A stretch of 8,222 bases of DNA from Actinomycetes bacterium (lineage in GTDB: Bacteria > Actinomycetota > CALGFH01), in assembly GCA_030152105.1 (NCBI GenBank), contig JASLIH010000475.1, positions 1 to 8,222 on the forward strand. The letters are read 5' to 3'. Positions 1-6,140 of this stretch are shown piece after piece (within the stretch, counting starts at the first letter, position 1; each line of letters starts with the position of its first letter). The position numbers and the translations under genes were made by a program. The notes beneath the pieces are model-generated. The model was not told the origin of the DNA, did not search any database, and saw nothing but the letters and a program-made list of their open reading frames with translations.

Positions 1-255
1 GCCCTCGGCCGCGGCCGCGGCCTCGCGTCCCCGCTGCCAGGCCAGGGCACGAAGGCGGGCCTCCTCGGCGGCGCCCGGCTCGACGCCGGCAGCGACGCCC
101 GCGACCAGCCCCGGGGCCGGGTTGCCGGCGGCCAGGGCGCCGGCGGGCAGGAACGCGGGGGCCGCGACCGCCCAGGTCAGGAGGGCCACCAGGCCCACGC
201 CCACGGCCCGCAGGCGGCGGGCGAAGGTCGCGGACGGCGGTGGCGGACGGTGCAA
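1..255 (-). CDS. Secreted protein, N-terminal part (runs off left edge)
   Basis: Open minus-strand frame entering from the left edge, so only about 85 N-terminal residues are visible. It opens with a basic stretch (FARRLRAV), a hydrophobic core (VGVGLVALLTWAVAA) and an AGALAAG-like cleavage region, which is a typical Sec signal peptide. An Ala/Glu/Arg-rich segment with helical or coiled-coil character follows (around EEARLRALAWQRGREAAA). I prefer the TTG start at 255-253 because GGGAG sits 6 nt upstream (262-266). In-frame ATG at 300-298 is possible, but the 15 codons between them have poor third-position GC and would add an odd Pro/Arg-rich lead. An in-frame stop lies just above the ATG. Export is well supported. 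The enzymatic role is not visible; a cell-wall hydrolase or other envelope protein is only a guess. Confidence 0.6.
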   Translation of the reverse strand, partial: MHRPPPPSATFARRLRAVGVGLVALLTWAVAAPAFLPAGALAAGNPAPGLVAGVAAGVEPGAAEEARLRALAWQRGREAAAAAEG

Positions 256-340
256 GGGCGGCTCCCGAGGGGTGCGCGGCCTTCCATGTTGGCACGTCAT
301 GACGGAGAATGCGCCCCCGGGACGTTAGTGACAGCTATGT

Positions 341-402
341 CCCGGCAAGACGCAAGCGTCTTGGTCGGCCCCGTCGCGCCGTTGTAGGGTTTGCCGGCCG
401 GG
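341..402 (-). ncRNA. Candidate structured leader RNA (three-way junction)
   Basis: Read on the minus strand, this stretch folds without mismatch. P1 is CCCGGC (402-397) with GCCGGG (346-341). Directly inside is P2, CGGC-AAA-CCC closing on GGG-GCCG, with a one-sided AAA bulge and a 14-nt loop. After the linker ACC comes P3, AAGACG-CUUG-CGUCUU (362-347), with a CUUG tetraloop closed by G-C. P2 abuts P1 and P3 abuts the 3' strand of P1, giving a compact junction. It lies in the leader of the leftward secreted-protein gene, 41 nt above the ATG and 85 nt above the preferred TTG. The order of helices and the GGC-AAA-CC strand recall class I cyclic di-GMP riboswitches, but the matching GACGCAAAGC strand is absent, so I do not assign a class. 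GC-rich DNA folds easily by chance. Confidence 0.35.
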
Positions 403-497
403 CGTGTGGGGGAGGTAGCCGTTGCACAAGGAGGACATCTTCGCCGGCTGCCTAGTTCTTCATGACCAGATGACGGGAACGTCGCCCTCTGCTCGTG

Positions 498-503
498 TAT
501 CGT
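498..503 (+). promoter_or_regulatory. Putative -10 box (TATCGT) for the histidine kinase
   Basis: TATCGT fits the TANNNT form of actinobacterial -10 elements and recurs before three other plus-strand genes here. No convincing -35 is seen 16-18 nt upstream. The overlapping complement TACGAT (504-499) also fits TANNNT and could serve the leftward gene, making this a possible divergent promoter. Apart from this box and the RNA candidate at 341-402, I see nothing coding in the 256-585 gap. Confidence 0.4.
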
Positions 504-585
504 ATGGACTCGTCTTGCACCATTTCGGCGACGTTCAGCAACTGCCAGGCTCGAGCTCATTCGTGGGGCCCACCGTGGTGAAACC

Positions 586-2427
586 GTGACGGTCAAGGCC
601 AAGAAGCGGAACGAGCTGCGCAGCTTCCGGCTGGCCGCCGTCGCCGCGGCGGCGCTGGCCGCGGGCTTCCTGACCTGGATCGTGGCCGGGTTCGGGGGCG
701 AGGACGTCACCGACCTGGTCAGCGACCTCGTCCAGGCGTCGGCCGCCCTGCTCGCCGCCGGGGCCTGCTTCCGGGCCGCCGGCCGCAACCCCTACGGCTT
801 CGGCCGGGCCTGGACAGCGTCCCTGCACCGGGCCTGGCGCCTGCTGGGCTCGGCCGCCCTGGCCTGGGGCCTCGGCCAGGTCGTCTGGACGGTCATCGAG
901 CTGCGCGACGGGAGCCCGGGCGTGCCGACGCTGGCCGACGCCGGCTACCTGACCGCGGTGCCGCTGCTGATCGCCGGGGTGCTGGCCTTCCCGACGGCCC
1001 CCATGCGGGCCACGGCCCGGCTCCGGACCCTGCTGGACGGGCTGCTGATCGCCGCCTCCCTGCTCTTCCTCGGCTGGGCCACCGTGCTCGGCGACGCCTT
1101 CCGCAACGACGGCGGCTCCTCGACCCTCGAGCGGGCCATCTGCCTGGCCTACCCGCTCGGCGACATCGTCGCCGGGACCATCGTGCTGGTGCTGCTCACC
1201 CGCTCCCGCGGCCGGGGCGTGATCCACCTGTCGATGATCGCCGCCGCCGTGTTCTCGCTGCTGTACGCCGACCTCGGCTTCGCCTACAAGCACCCCACCG
1301 GCAGCTACGGCACCGGGGCCATGGTCGACGCCGGCTGGGTGGTCGGCTGGCTGCTGCTGGCGGCCACCGCCCTCAAGCCGACCGTGGCCGAGCTGCGCCG
1401 CAGCGACGACGAGGAGGAGCCGTCGATCACCCGGCTCGCCCTCCCCTACGCGCCCCTGATCGTGGCCGCCGTCACCGGGGTGGGCATCCAGATCACCACC
1501 GGCGAGTTCGAGCCGTTCCTGGTCTTCACCGGCACCGTGATCGGGCTGCTGGTCATCTCCCGCCAGATCGTCGCCCTGATCGAGAACCGCCAGCTCAACG
1601 CCCGCCTCCGGACCACCGTGATGCAGCTGTCCGAGCGCGAGCAGGAGCTCAAGGACGGCCTGCGCCGCGAGCTGGCCGCCGCCGACCGGCTGCGAGCCAT
1701 GGACGACCTGAAGGACACCTTCCTGCGGGCCGTCTCCCACGACCTGCGCACCCCGCTCACGGCCATGCTCGGGGTGGCCGTCACACTGGAGCGGACCCGG
1801 CTCAACCTGCCCCGCGAGCAGGCCCTTGACCTGGTCGGGATGCTGGTCGAGAAGACCCGCAAGCTGGAGCGGCTGCTCAAGGACCTGCTCGACCTGAACC
1901 GGCTCGAGGAGGGCGTGCTGGAGCCCAACCGGTCGCTGACCGACGTCCGCGAGCTCGTCCACCGTGTGGTCACCGAGGTCGACCAGCTCGCCGGCTGGCC
2001 GATCGACATCGATGCCGAGCCCATCCAGGCGTTCATCGACGGCCCCAAGGTCGAGCGGATCGTGGAGAACCTCCTGCTCAACACGACCCGGCACACGCCC
2101 CCGGGGACCAGGGTGTGGGTCAAGGCGCTGGCCAGGGGCGCCGACCTGGAGCTGATCGTCGAAGACGCCGGGCCGGGCGTGCCCGCCGAGCTGGCCGGCA
2201 CCATCTTCGAGGCCTTCCGGCGGGCCGGCGGGCCCGGGCCGGCCCCGACCATGGCCCACCAGCGGGGCGTCGGCATCGGCCTGTCCCTGGTCGCCCGGTT
2301 CGCCCAGCTCCACGGCGGCCACGCCTGGGTCGACGAGCGCTGGGGCGGCGGGGCCGCCTTCCATGTCCTCCTGCCCGACGTGGTCAGCTACGACCGCGGC
2401 TACGCCCAGGTGCTCGACCGGCTCTAG
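586..2427 (+). CDS. Orphan membrane sensor histidine kinase
   Basis: A 613-residue sensor kinase that would autophosphorylate on His and pass phosphate to an unlinked response regulator. About ten membrane helices are visible (near residues 16-36, 44-64, 85-105, 119-136, 149-169, 186-205, 213-232, 247-263, 285-303, 311-331). A charged helical linker (332-378) leads to the HisKA dimerisation helix with phospho-acceptor H385 in SHDLRTP. The ATPase domain shows N495/N499 (N box), D527-AGPG (G1), an F box around F541 (IFEAF) and G561-VGIG (G2), so all catalytic motifs are intact. Sensor motifs PTLADAGYL (114-122), YPLGD (189-193) and DAGWVVGW (248-255) resemble the membrane module of actinobacterial GGDEF/EAL proteins; this is from memory of those families. 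The start is GTG with only a weak GGTG upstream. No response regulator gene is adjacent, and the ligand is unknown. Confidence 0.9.
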   Translation: MTVKAKKRNELRSFRLAAVAAAALAAGFLTWIVAGFGGEDVTDLVSDLVQASAALLAAGACFRAAGRNPYGFGRAWTASLHRAWRLLGSAALAWGLGQVVWTVIELRDGSPGVPTLADAGYLTAVPLLIAGVLAFPTAPMRATARLRTLLDGLLIAASLLFLGWATVLGDAFRNDGGSSTLERAICLAYPLGDIVAGTIVLVLLTRSRGRGVIHLSMIAAAVFSLLYADLGFAYKHPTGSYGTGAMVDAGWVVGWLLLAATALKPTVAELRRSDDEEEPSITRLALPYAPLIVAAVTGVGIQITTGEFEPFLVFTGTVIGLLVISRQIVALIENRQLNARLRTTVMQLSEREQELKDGLRRELAAADRLRAMDDLKDTFLRAVSHDLRTPLTAMLGVAVTLERTRLNLPREQALDLVGMLVEKTRKLERLLKDLLDLNRLEEGVLEPNRSLTDVRELVHRVVTEVDQLAGWPIDIDAEPIQAFIDGPKVERIVENLLLNTTRHTPPGTRVWVKALARGADLELIVEDAGPGVPAELAGTIFEAFRRAGGPGPAPTMAHQRGVGIGLSLVARFAQLHGGHAWVDERWGGGAAFHVLLPDVVSYDRGYAQVLDRL

Positions 2428-2437
2428 CCGGACCGGC
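2418..2437 (+). terminator. Weak inverted repeat at the kinase stop codon
   Basis: CCGGCT, AGCCGG and CCGGCT follow each other around the TAG stop (2425-2427), so the middle AGCCGG can pair with either neighbour. AGCCGG-A-CCGGCT begins inside the stop. There is no T run and the loops are tight, so a role in ending transcription is only possible. Confidence 0.2.
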
Positions 2438-2476
2438 TCTCGCGCACGCTCGGGATGCGCGCCCGCCCACCCCCGC

Positions 2477-2482
2477 TATCGT
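2477..2482 (+). promoter_or_regulatory. -10 box (TATCGT) for a leaderless transcript
   Basis: TATCGT ends 7 nt before the ATG at 2490, so a transcript starting at the usual distance would begin at the start codon itself. The only purine-rich stretch, GGGAC, is 2 nt from the ATG and too close to act as a ribosome site. Both facts point to leaderless translation, which is common in actinobacteria. No clear -35 is visible. Confidence 0.45.
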
Positions 2483-2489
2483 GGGACGC

Positions 2490-3338
2490 ATGACCGTCGA
2501 CCCCGGGCTGTTCGGCCCCGACTCGGTCTCCTGGCGGGTCCAGCGGGAGGCGACCGTGATGCTGGGCGGGGCGAGGGCGCTGCTGATGCACTCGGCCCAC
2601 CCGCTGGTGGTGGCCGGGGCCCGCCAGACCGGGATGTACGCCAACCAGCCGTGGCGGCGCCTGGAGCGGACCCTGCGCCAGACCTACACGGTGGTGTTCG
2701 GGACCAGGGAGGAGGCGCTGGCCGCCTCCAAGCGGATCGACGACGTCCACCGGGGGATCAAGGGGGTCGACCCGGTCACCGGGCTGCACTATGACGCCCG
2801 CGACCCGGAGCTGCTGCTGTGGGTGCACGCCTGCCTGGTCGACAGCTTCCTTGTGTTCGAGCGCCTGACCGTCGGCCGGCTCGACGACGCCGGGCGCCAG
2901 GCCTTCCACGAGGAGTCGATGGTGGGCGCCGAGCTGCTGCGGCTGCCCCGGGAGCGGATCCCGCCGACCGTGCCGGCGCTGCGGGCCTACCTGGACGAGG
3001 TGATGGGCTCGGGCATCCTGCGCATGACCGACGGCGCCCACCGGGTGGCCGACCTGATCGGCGACCCGCCGAAGGACGTGCCCCGGCGGCCGCTCTGGGG
3101 GCTGATCTCGTTCCTGGCCTTCCAGACCCTGCCCGACCCGCTCAAGCGGCTCTACGGCGTCGGTGGCGGGCCGGCCCGCCGGGCGCTGCTGCGGGCCAGC
3201 CTGCTCGGGCTGCGGGCCGGGCGGCCCCTGGCCCCGCCGCGGATCCGCTTCGTCGCCCCGGCGGTGATGGCCGGCTGGCGCCTGGAGGGCCGCTACGGTT
3301 CGCTGGCCGAGGCGGCCGCCCACTGGCCGGACGGCTAG
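2490..3338 (+). CDS. Oxygenase MpaB / rubber-oxygenase-like protein (DUF2236)
   Basis: A 282-residue, mostly helical soluble protein of the DUF2236 family, which includes latex-clearing rubber oxygenase Lcp and fungal MpaB and whose characterised members bind heme b. Family-like features in order are REATVMLGGARALLMHSAHP (19-38), a Tyr/Trp-containing stretch with RxxxRTLRQT (56-65), VHRGIKGVD (86-94), and YDARDPELLLWVHACLVDSF (101-120), the most typical block. H113 in WVH is my candidate axial heme ligand, by analogy. There is no signal peptide, unlike secreted Lcp, so it likely acts inside the cell, and rubber is an unlikely substrate. The open frame extends back into the kinase gene, but ATG 2490 fits the family N-terminus and the -10 box just upstream. 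The substrate is unknown; many actinobacteria carry several such paralogs. Confidence 0.85.
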   Translation: MTVDPGLFGPDSVSWRVQREATVMLGGARALLMHSAHPLVVAGARQTGMYANQPWRRLERTLRQTYTVVFGTREEALAASKRIDDVHRGIKGVDPVTGLHYDARDPELLLWVHACLVDSFLVFERLTVGRLDDAGRQAFHEESMVGAELLRLPRERIPPTVPALRAYLDEVMGSGILRMTDGAHRVADLIGDPPKDVPRRPLWGLISFLAFQTLPDPLKRLYGVGGGPARRALLRASLLGLRAGRPLAPPRIRFVAPAVMAGWRLEGRYGSLAEAAAHWPDG

Positions 3339-3374
3339 TGCAAACGGGTGTTTCTGCGCGCCTGAGGCGTCTGC

Positions 3375-3380
3375 TATCGT
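3375..3380 (+). promoter_or_regulatory. Putative -10 box (TATCGT) for the KamA-like gene
   Basis: The string GCTATCGTGG is identical here and before the DUF2236 gene. A start about 7 nt further on would give a leader of roughly 80 nt before the ATG at 3467. No good -35 is seen. A small inverted repeat CGCC-TGA-GGCG (3359-3369) lies just upstream and could be an operator, though it is short. Confidence 0.45.
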
Positions 3381-3419
3381 GGCTGGCGCGCCCCACAGCG
3401 GGCCCAGGTTGCGAAGGAC

Positions 3420-3461
3420 CCTGCCGGTAGGCCGAGCAGGCACCTGCGGACGCAAAGGCAG
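3420..3461 (+). promoter_or_regulatory. Leader with alternating complementary segments (possible translational switch)
   Basis: Four short segments alternate: CCTGC (3420-3424, written CCTGCCGG to 3427), GCAGG (3436-3440), CCTGC (3443-3447) and GGCAG (3457-3461). Segment 1 pairs with 2 in a hairpin CCTGC-CGG-TAGG-CCG-A-GCAGG. Segment 2 can instead pair with 3. When segment 3 is free, its CTGC can pair with GCAG, which overlaps the ribosome site AAAGG (3454-3458; 8 nt from the ATG). This is the layout of a sequestering switch, but the segments are short and GC-rich. I recognise no known riboswitch class, including the lysine class. Confidence 0.25.
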
Positions 3462-3466
3462 CACCG

Positions 3467-4867
3467 ATGGCGCCGACCACTAATCCCGGTCCCTTCTTCT
3501 CCCGTGTCCCGAGGGCGCACGCCGCCTCCCAGCCGTTCACCTACCCGCTCCAGCGGGAGTGGGCCGAGCCCGACTGGACCCGGCTGCCCGGCTTCCGCGA
3601 CGTCACCCGCACCGAGTGGGAGACGGCCCAGTGGCAGCGGGCCCATACGGTCAAGAACCTGGGCCAGCTGATGGCCGTCTTCGGCGACCTGTTCCCGGCC
3701 GACCTGCTCGACTCGGTCGAGAAGGACCAGGCCGAGCGGGCCACCATGTCGATGCTGCTCCCGCCCCAGATGCTCAACACCATGGACGAGCGGGACCTCT
3801 GGGCCGACCCGGTGCGCCGCTACATGCTGCCCGCCTTCGACGACCGCGACCCCGAGTGGCCCAGCCACCCGCTGTCGACCCGCGACAGCCTGCACGAGGC
3901 CGACATGTGGGCGGTCGAAGGCCTGACCCACCGCTACCCGACCAAGGTCCTGGCCGAGCTGCTGCCCACCTGCCCTCAGTACTGCGGCCACTGCACCCGC
4001 ATGGACCTGGTCGGCAACTCCACCCCCCAGGTGGCCAAGTACAAGTTCGCGGTCAAGCAGCCCACCCGCCACGAGCAGATCCTCGACTACCTGCGCCGCA
4101 CCCCGAGCGTGCGCGACGTGGTCGTGTCCGGCGGGGACGTGGCCAACCTGCCCATCCGGGTGCTGGAGCAGTTCGTCTCGGCCCTGCTCGACATCGACAA
4201 CATCCGCGACATCCGCCTGGCCTCCAAGGGCCTGATGGGCCTGCCCCAGCACTTCCTCCAGCCCGAGGTCCTCGCCGGCCTGGAGCGCCTGGCCGCCAAG
4301 GCGAACGCGCGCGGAGTCGACCTGGCCCTGCACACCCACGTCAACCATGCCAACCAGCTCACCCCGCTGGTCGCCAAGGCCACCGGGGCCCTGCACGACA
4401 TGGGCTTCCGCGACGTCCGCAACCAGGGGGTGCTGCTCCGGGGGGTCAACGCCACCCCCAAGGACCTGCTTGAGCTCTGCTTCACCCTGCTCGACCGGGC
4501 CAAGATCATGCCGTACTACTTCTACACCTGCGACATGATCCCCAACTCCGAGCACTGGCGGACCTCGATCGCCGAGGCCCAGGAGCTGCAGCACGCGATC
4601 ATGGGCTACCTGCCCGGCTTCGCCACCCCCCGGGTGGTGGCCGACATCCCCTTCGTCGGCAAGCGCTGGGTCCACCAGGTCGAGGCCTACGACCGCGAGA
4701 AGGGCATCTCCTACTGGACCAAGAACTACCGCACCGGGATCGAGTTCGACGACCCCGACGCCCTCAGCCGCCGCTACGAGTACTACGACCCGATCCGGAC
4801 CCTGCCCGATACCGGCAAGCAGTACTGGCGCAAGTTCGGCGTCCCCGACACCGTCCCGGTCACCTGA
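3467..4867 (+). CDS. Lysine 2,3-aminomutase (KamA) family radical SAM/PLP enzyme
   Basis: A 466-residue enzyme aligning along the lysine 2,3-aminomutase fold. Such enzymes use a 4Fe-4S cluster, S-adenosylmethionine and PLP to move an amino group from C2 to C3, for example turning L-lysine into beta-lysine. Visible are GLTHRYP (152-158), the cluster motif C169-PQY-C173-GH-C176 followed by R178 (the carboxylate-binding Arg position), SGGD (221-224), HTHVNHANQLT (289-299), NQGVLLRGVN (319-328) and YYFYTCD (350-356). D356 and D393 fall 37 residues apart, as do the two Asp that hold the lysine side-chain amine in the clostridial enzyme. K399 is the PLP lysine, but the loop is IPFVGK instead of PGGGGK, one residue shorter. 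The C-terminal Cys-rich zinc site of the clostridial enzyme is absent. No beta-lysine acetyltransferase or lysine-fermentation gene is nearby, so the substrate and pathway stay open. Confidence 0.88.
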   Translation: MAPTTNPGPFFSRVPRAHAASQPFTYPLQREWAEPDWTRLPGFRDVTRTEWETAQWQRAHTVKNLGQLMAVFGDLFPADLLDSVEKDQAERATMSMLLPPQMLNTMDERDLWADPVRRYMLPAFDDRDPEWPSHPLSTRDSLHEADMWAVEGLTHRYPTKVLAELLPTCPQYCGHCTRMDLVGNSTPQVAKYKFAVKQPTRHEQILDYLRRTPSVRDVVVSGGDVANLPIRVLEQFVSALLDIDNIRDIRLASKGLMGLPQHFLQPEVLAGLERLAAKANARGVDLALHTHVNHANQLTPLVAKATGALHDMGFRDVRNQGVLLRGVNATPKDLLELCFTLLDRAKIMPYYFYTCDMIPNSEHWRTSIAEAQELQHAIMGYLPGFATPRVVADIPFVGKRWVHQVEAYDREKGISYWTKNYRTGIEFDDPDALSRRYEYYDPIRTLPDTGKQYWRKFGVPDTVPVT

Positions 4868-5393
4868 CCACGCCGGGCGCCGTCGCCTCCGGAGCGAAGC
4901 GGGTGACGGCGGCGAGGTCGCTGGTCGCGGCCTGGCCGGCGTCGGTGGTGCGGCGCAGGAAGCTGGCCAGGACGTCGAGCTGGTCGGCGGTGTAGCCGGC
5001 CAGGATCTGGTCCATGGACGCGTTCATACCCGCGTAGAGGCGGAACACCTCGGTGCTGCGGTCGCGCAGGGCGCGGACGAGGACGGCGCGGCGGTCCGAG
5101 GGGTCACGCTCACGGGCGACCCAGCCGCCCCGCTCCAGGCGGTCGAGGATGCCGGTGACCGTGGCCGGGTGGAGGCCGGCGCTCCGGGCCAGGGCGCTCG
5201 GGCTGAGCGGACCGTGGCGGGCGATGGTGTCGAGACAGCTCAGGTCGATGTCCCTGAGCTCGAGGTGGGCGCCGACCTGATGGTTGAGCAGCGAGAGCTG
5301 GATGCTCAGCTCGCGCATCGACTCCTTGATCGCGTTGGCCGCGCGCCGCCGGCCCCGGGCGTCGCCCCCACCGCTTGCTGGTCTGGAACTCAT
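4860..5393 (-). CDS. MarR-family transcriptional regulator
   Basis: A 177-residue winged-helix repressor or activator expected to act as a dimer. A helical N-terminal dimerisation part (about 20-60) precedes the DNA-binding core: GPLSPSALARSAGLHPATVT (61-80) is helix-turn-helix, then LDRLERGGWVARERDPSDRRAV (83-104), where DPSDRR is the classic MarR wing signature. A second dimerisation helix spans about 110-148, and the tail (160-177) is of low complexity. ATG at 5393 is chosen because GGAGA lies 9 nt upstream and the protein matches family length; the frame stays open further upstream but only through the divergent gene. The gene is divergent from the NAD(P)-binding gene and shares a promoter region with an inverted repeat, so it probably controls that gene and itself. 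Its last 8 nt overlap the KamA-like gene tail to tail. The effector is unknown. Confidence 0.9.
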   Translation of the reverse strand: MSSRPASGGGDARGRRRAANAIKESMRELSIQLSLLNHQVGAHLELRDIDLSCLDTIARHGPLSPSALARSAGLHPATVTGILDRLERGGWVARERDPSDRRAVLVRALRDRSTEVFRLYAGMNASMDQILAGYTADQLDVLASFLRRTTDAGQAATSDLAAVTRFAPEATAPGVVR

Positions 5394-5403
5394 ATAGTAT
5401 GGT
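5375..5403 (+). promoter_or_regulatory. Promoter of the NAD(P)-binding gene
   Basis: TTGCTG (5375-5380) and TATGGT (5398-5403) are separated by 17 nt, the best sigma-70-like pair in the window, with transcription expected to start near 5410. TATAGT at 5393-5398 is a closer -10 match but would leave only 12 nt of spacing. The -10 lies inside the inverted repeat 5397-5411, and the -35 lies within the start of the divergent marR coding region. Confidence 0.5.
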
Positions 5404-5411
5404 CTCCATAC
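5397..5411. promoter_or_regulatory. Probable MarR operator (inverted repeat)
   Basis: GTATGG-TCT-CCATAC is a perfect 6-bp inverted repeat with a 3-bp spacer, in an AT-richer island within very GC-rich DNA. It covers the -10 of the rightward gene, and on the other strand it contains the ribosome site (GGAGA, 5407-5403) of marR, whose ATG is 4 nt beyond the repeat. A dimer bound here would block rightward transcription and limit marR as well. This is the usual arrangement for a MarR regulator and its divergent target. Confidence 0.6.
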
Positions 5412-5450
5412 ATTCTGACTTGCAGGCAATAGTGTACCCGGGAGCGGCAG

Positions 5451-6140
5451 ATGAAGCTCACCATCTTCGCGGCCACCGGCGGGATCGGCCGGCAGCTGCT
5501 CACCCAGGCCCTGGCCGCCGGCCACGACGTCACCGCGGTCGTCCGGAACCCGGCGACCCTGCCCGCGGAGGTCCGGGCGGTGACCGCCGACCTGACGACC
5601 GCCGGGCCGGCCGCCCTCGAACCGGCGGTCGCGGGGGCCGACGCGGTGCTGTCCGGGCTCGGCCCCCGGTCCCGGGCCGATGCCGGGGTGGCCTCCCGGG
5701 GCACGCTGGCCATCGTCGAGGCGATGCGGGCGACCGGCGTCCGGCGGGTCGTGCTCGTCAGCGCCGCCCCGGTCGCCACCCTGGCCTCCCCCGGCCGACC
5801 CGACCCGCCCCGGCACGACCCCGGCGACGGGCTCGTCACCCGCCACCTGTTGATGCCGCTGCTCCGGTCCACGCTCCGCGAGGTCTACGCCGACCTCGCT
5901 CTGATGGAGGACGCCGTCCGTGACAGCGCCCTTGACTGGACGGTGGTGCGCCCGCCGCGTCTGACCGACCGGCCGCTGAGCGGCGCCTACCGGACAGCCC
6001 TCGGCCGCAACCTGCGGGGCGGGCTCCTGGTCTCGCGCGCCGACGTCGCCCACCTCATGCTCGCCACCCTGGACCGGCCGGAGACGATCGGGCAGACCAT
6101 CGGCATCGCCGGCGGCCGCCGGTATCGGAGCACCCCGTGA
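5451..6140 (+). CDS. NmrA-like NAD(P)-binding oxidoreductase
   Basis: A 229-residue atypical short-chain dehydrogenase with one Rossmann fold. The N-terminal strand and glycine motif FAATGGIGRQL (6-16) bind the dinucleotide. R32 in VVRNP, at the end of the second strand, suggests a preference for NADP(H). VVLVSAAPV (100-108) and LDWTVVRPPRLTD (161-173) are standard family landmarks. The YxxxK catalytic pair of classical dehydrogenases is not evident (Y146 lacks the lysine), as in NmrA-type proteins that sense or reduce quinones or flavin-like compounds. The ATG has GGAG 6 nt upstream (5441-5444). It is divergent from marR under a shared operator and is followed without a gap by a coupled DoxX-like fragment. 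MarR, NAD(P)-binding and DoxX-like genes together suggest a redox or toxic-compound response; that is inference. Confidence 0.87.
   Translation: MKLTIFAATGGIGRQLLTQALAAGHDVTAVVRNPATLPAEVRAVTADLTTAGPAALEPAVAGADAVLSGLGPRSRADAGVASRGTLAIVEAMRATGVRRVVLVSAAPVATLASPGRPDPPRHDPGDGLVTRHLLMPLLRSTLREVYADLALMEDAVRDSALDWTVVRPPRLTDRPLSGAYRTALGRNLRGGLLVSRADVAHLMLATLDRPETIGQTIGIAGGRRYRSTP

Noticed and set aside
341..402. Assignment as a class I cyclic di-GMP or cyclic di-AMP riboswitch
   Set aside because: Only the helix order and one strand agree; the key GACGCAAAGC strand and the cyclic di-AMP core strings are missing, so no class is named.
563..573. GTGGGGCCCAC palindrome before the kinase start
   Set aside because: A short GC palindrome with almost no loop; no support as an operator or terminator.
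535..2364. Long minus-strand reading frame (about 609 codons) opposite the kinase gene
   Set aside because: Its product is a Gly/Pro/Gln/Asp-rich string without domains. It is the complement shadow of a real GC-rich gene with complete kinase motifs.
2115..2489. Upstream extension of the DUF2236 frame into the kinase gene
   Set aside because: The residues are Arg/Gly/Pro-rich, match no family and lie over the kinase ATPase domain; the promoter box and family N-terminus support 2490.
4451..4456. Ala at LRGVNA (residue 329) taken as loss of a substrate-binding Asp in the KamA-like enzyme
   Set aside because: Spacing shows the two side-chain Asp of the clostridial enzyme, 37 residues apart, map to D356 and D393, which are both present.
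3374..4675. Long minus-strand frame opposite the KamA-like gene, and similar ones at 2424-3464 and 6159-7211
   Set aside because: Low-complexity shadows opposite well-supported genes.
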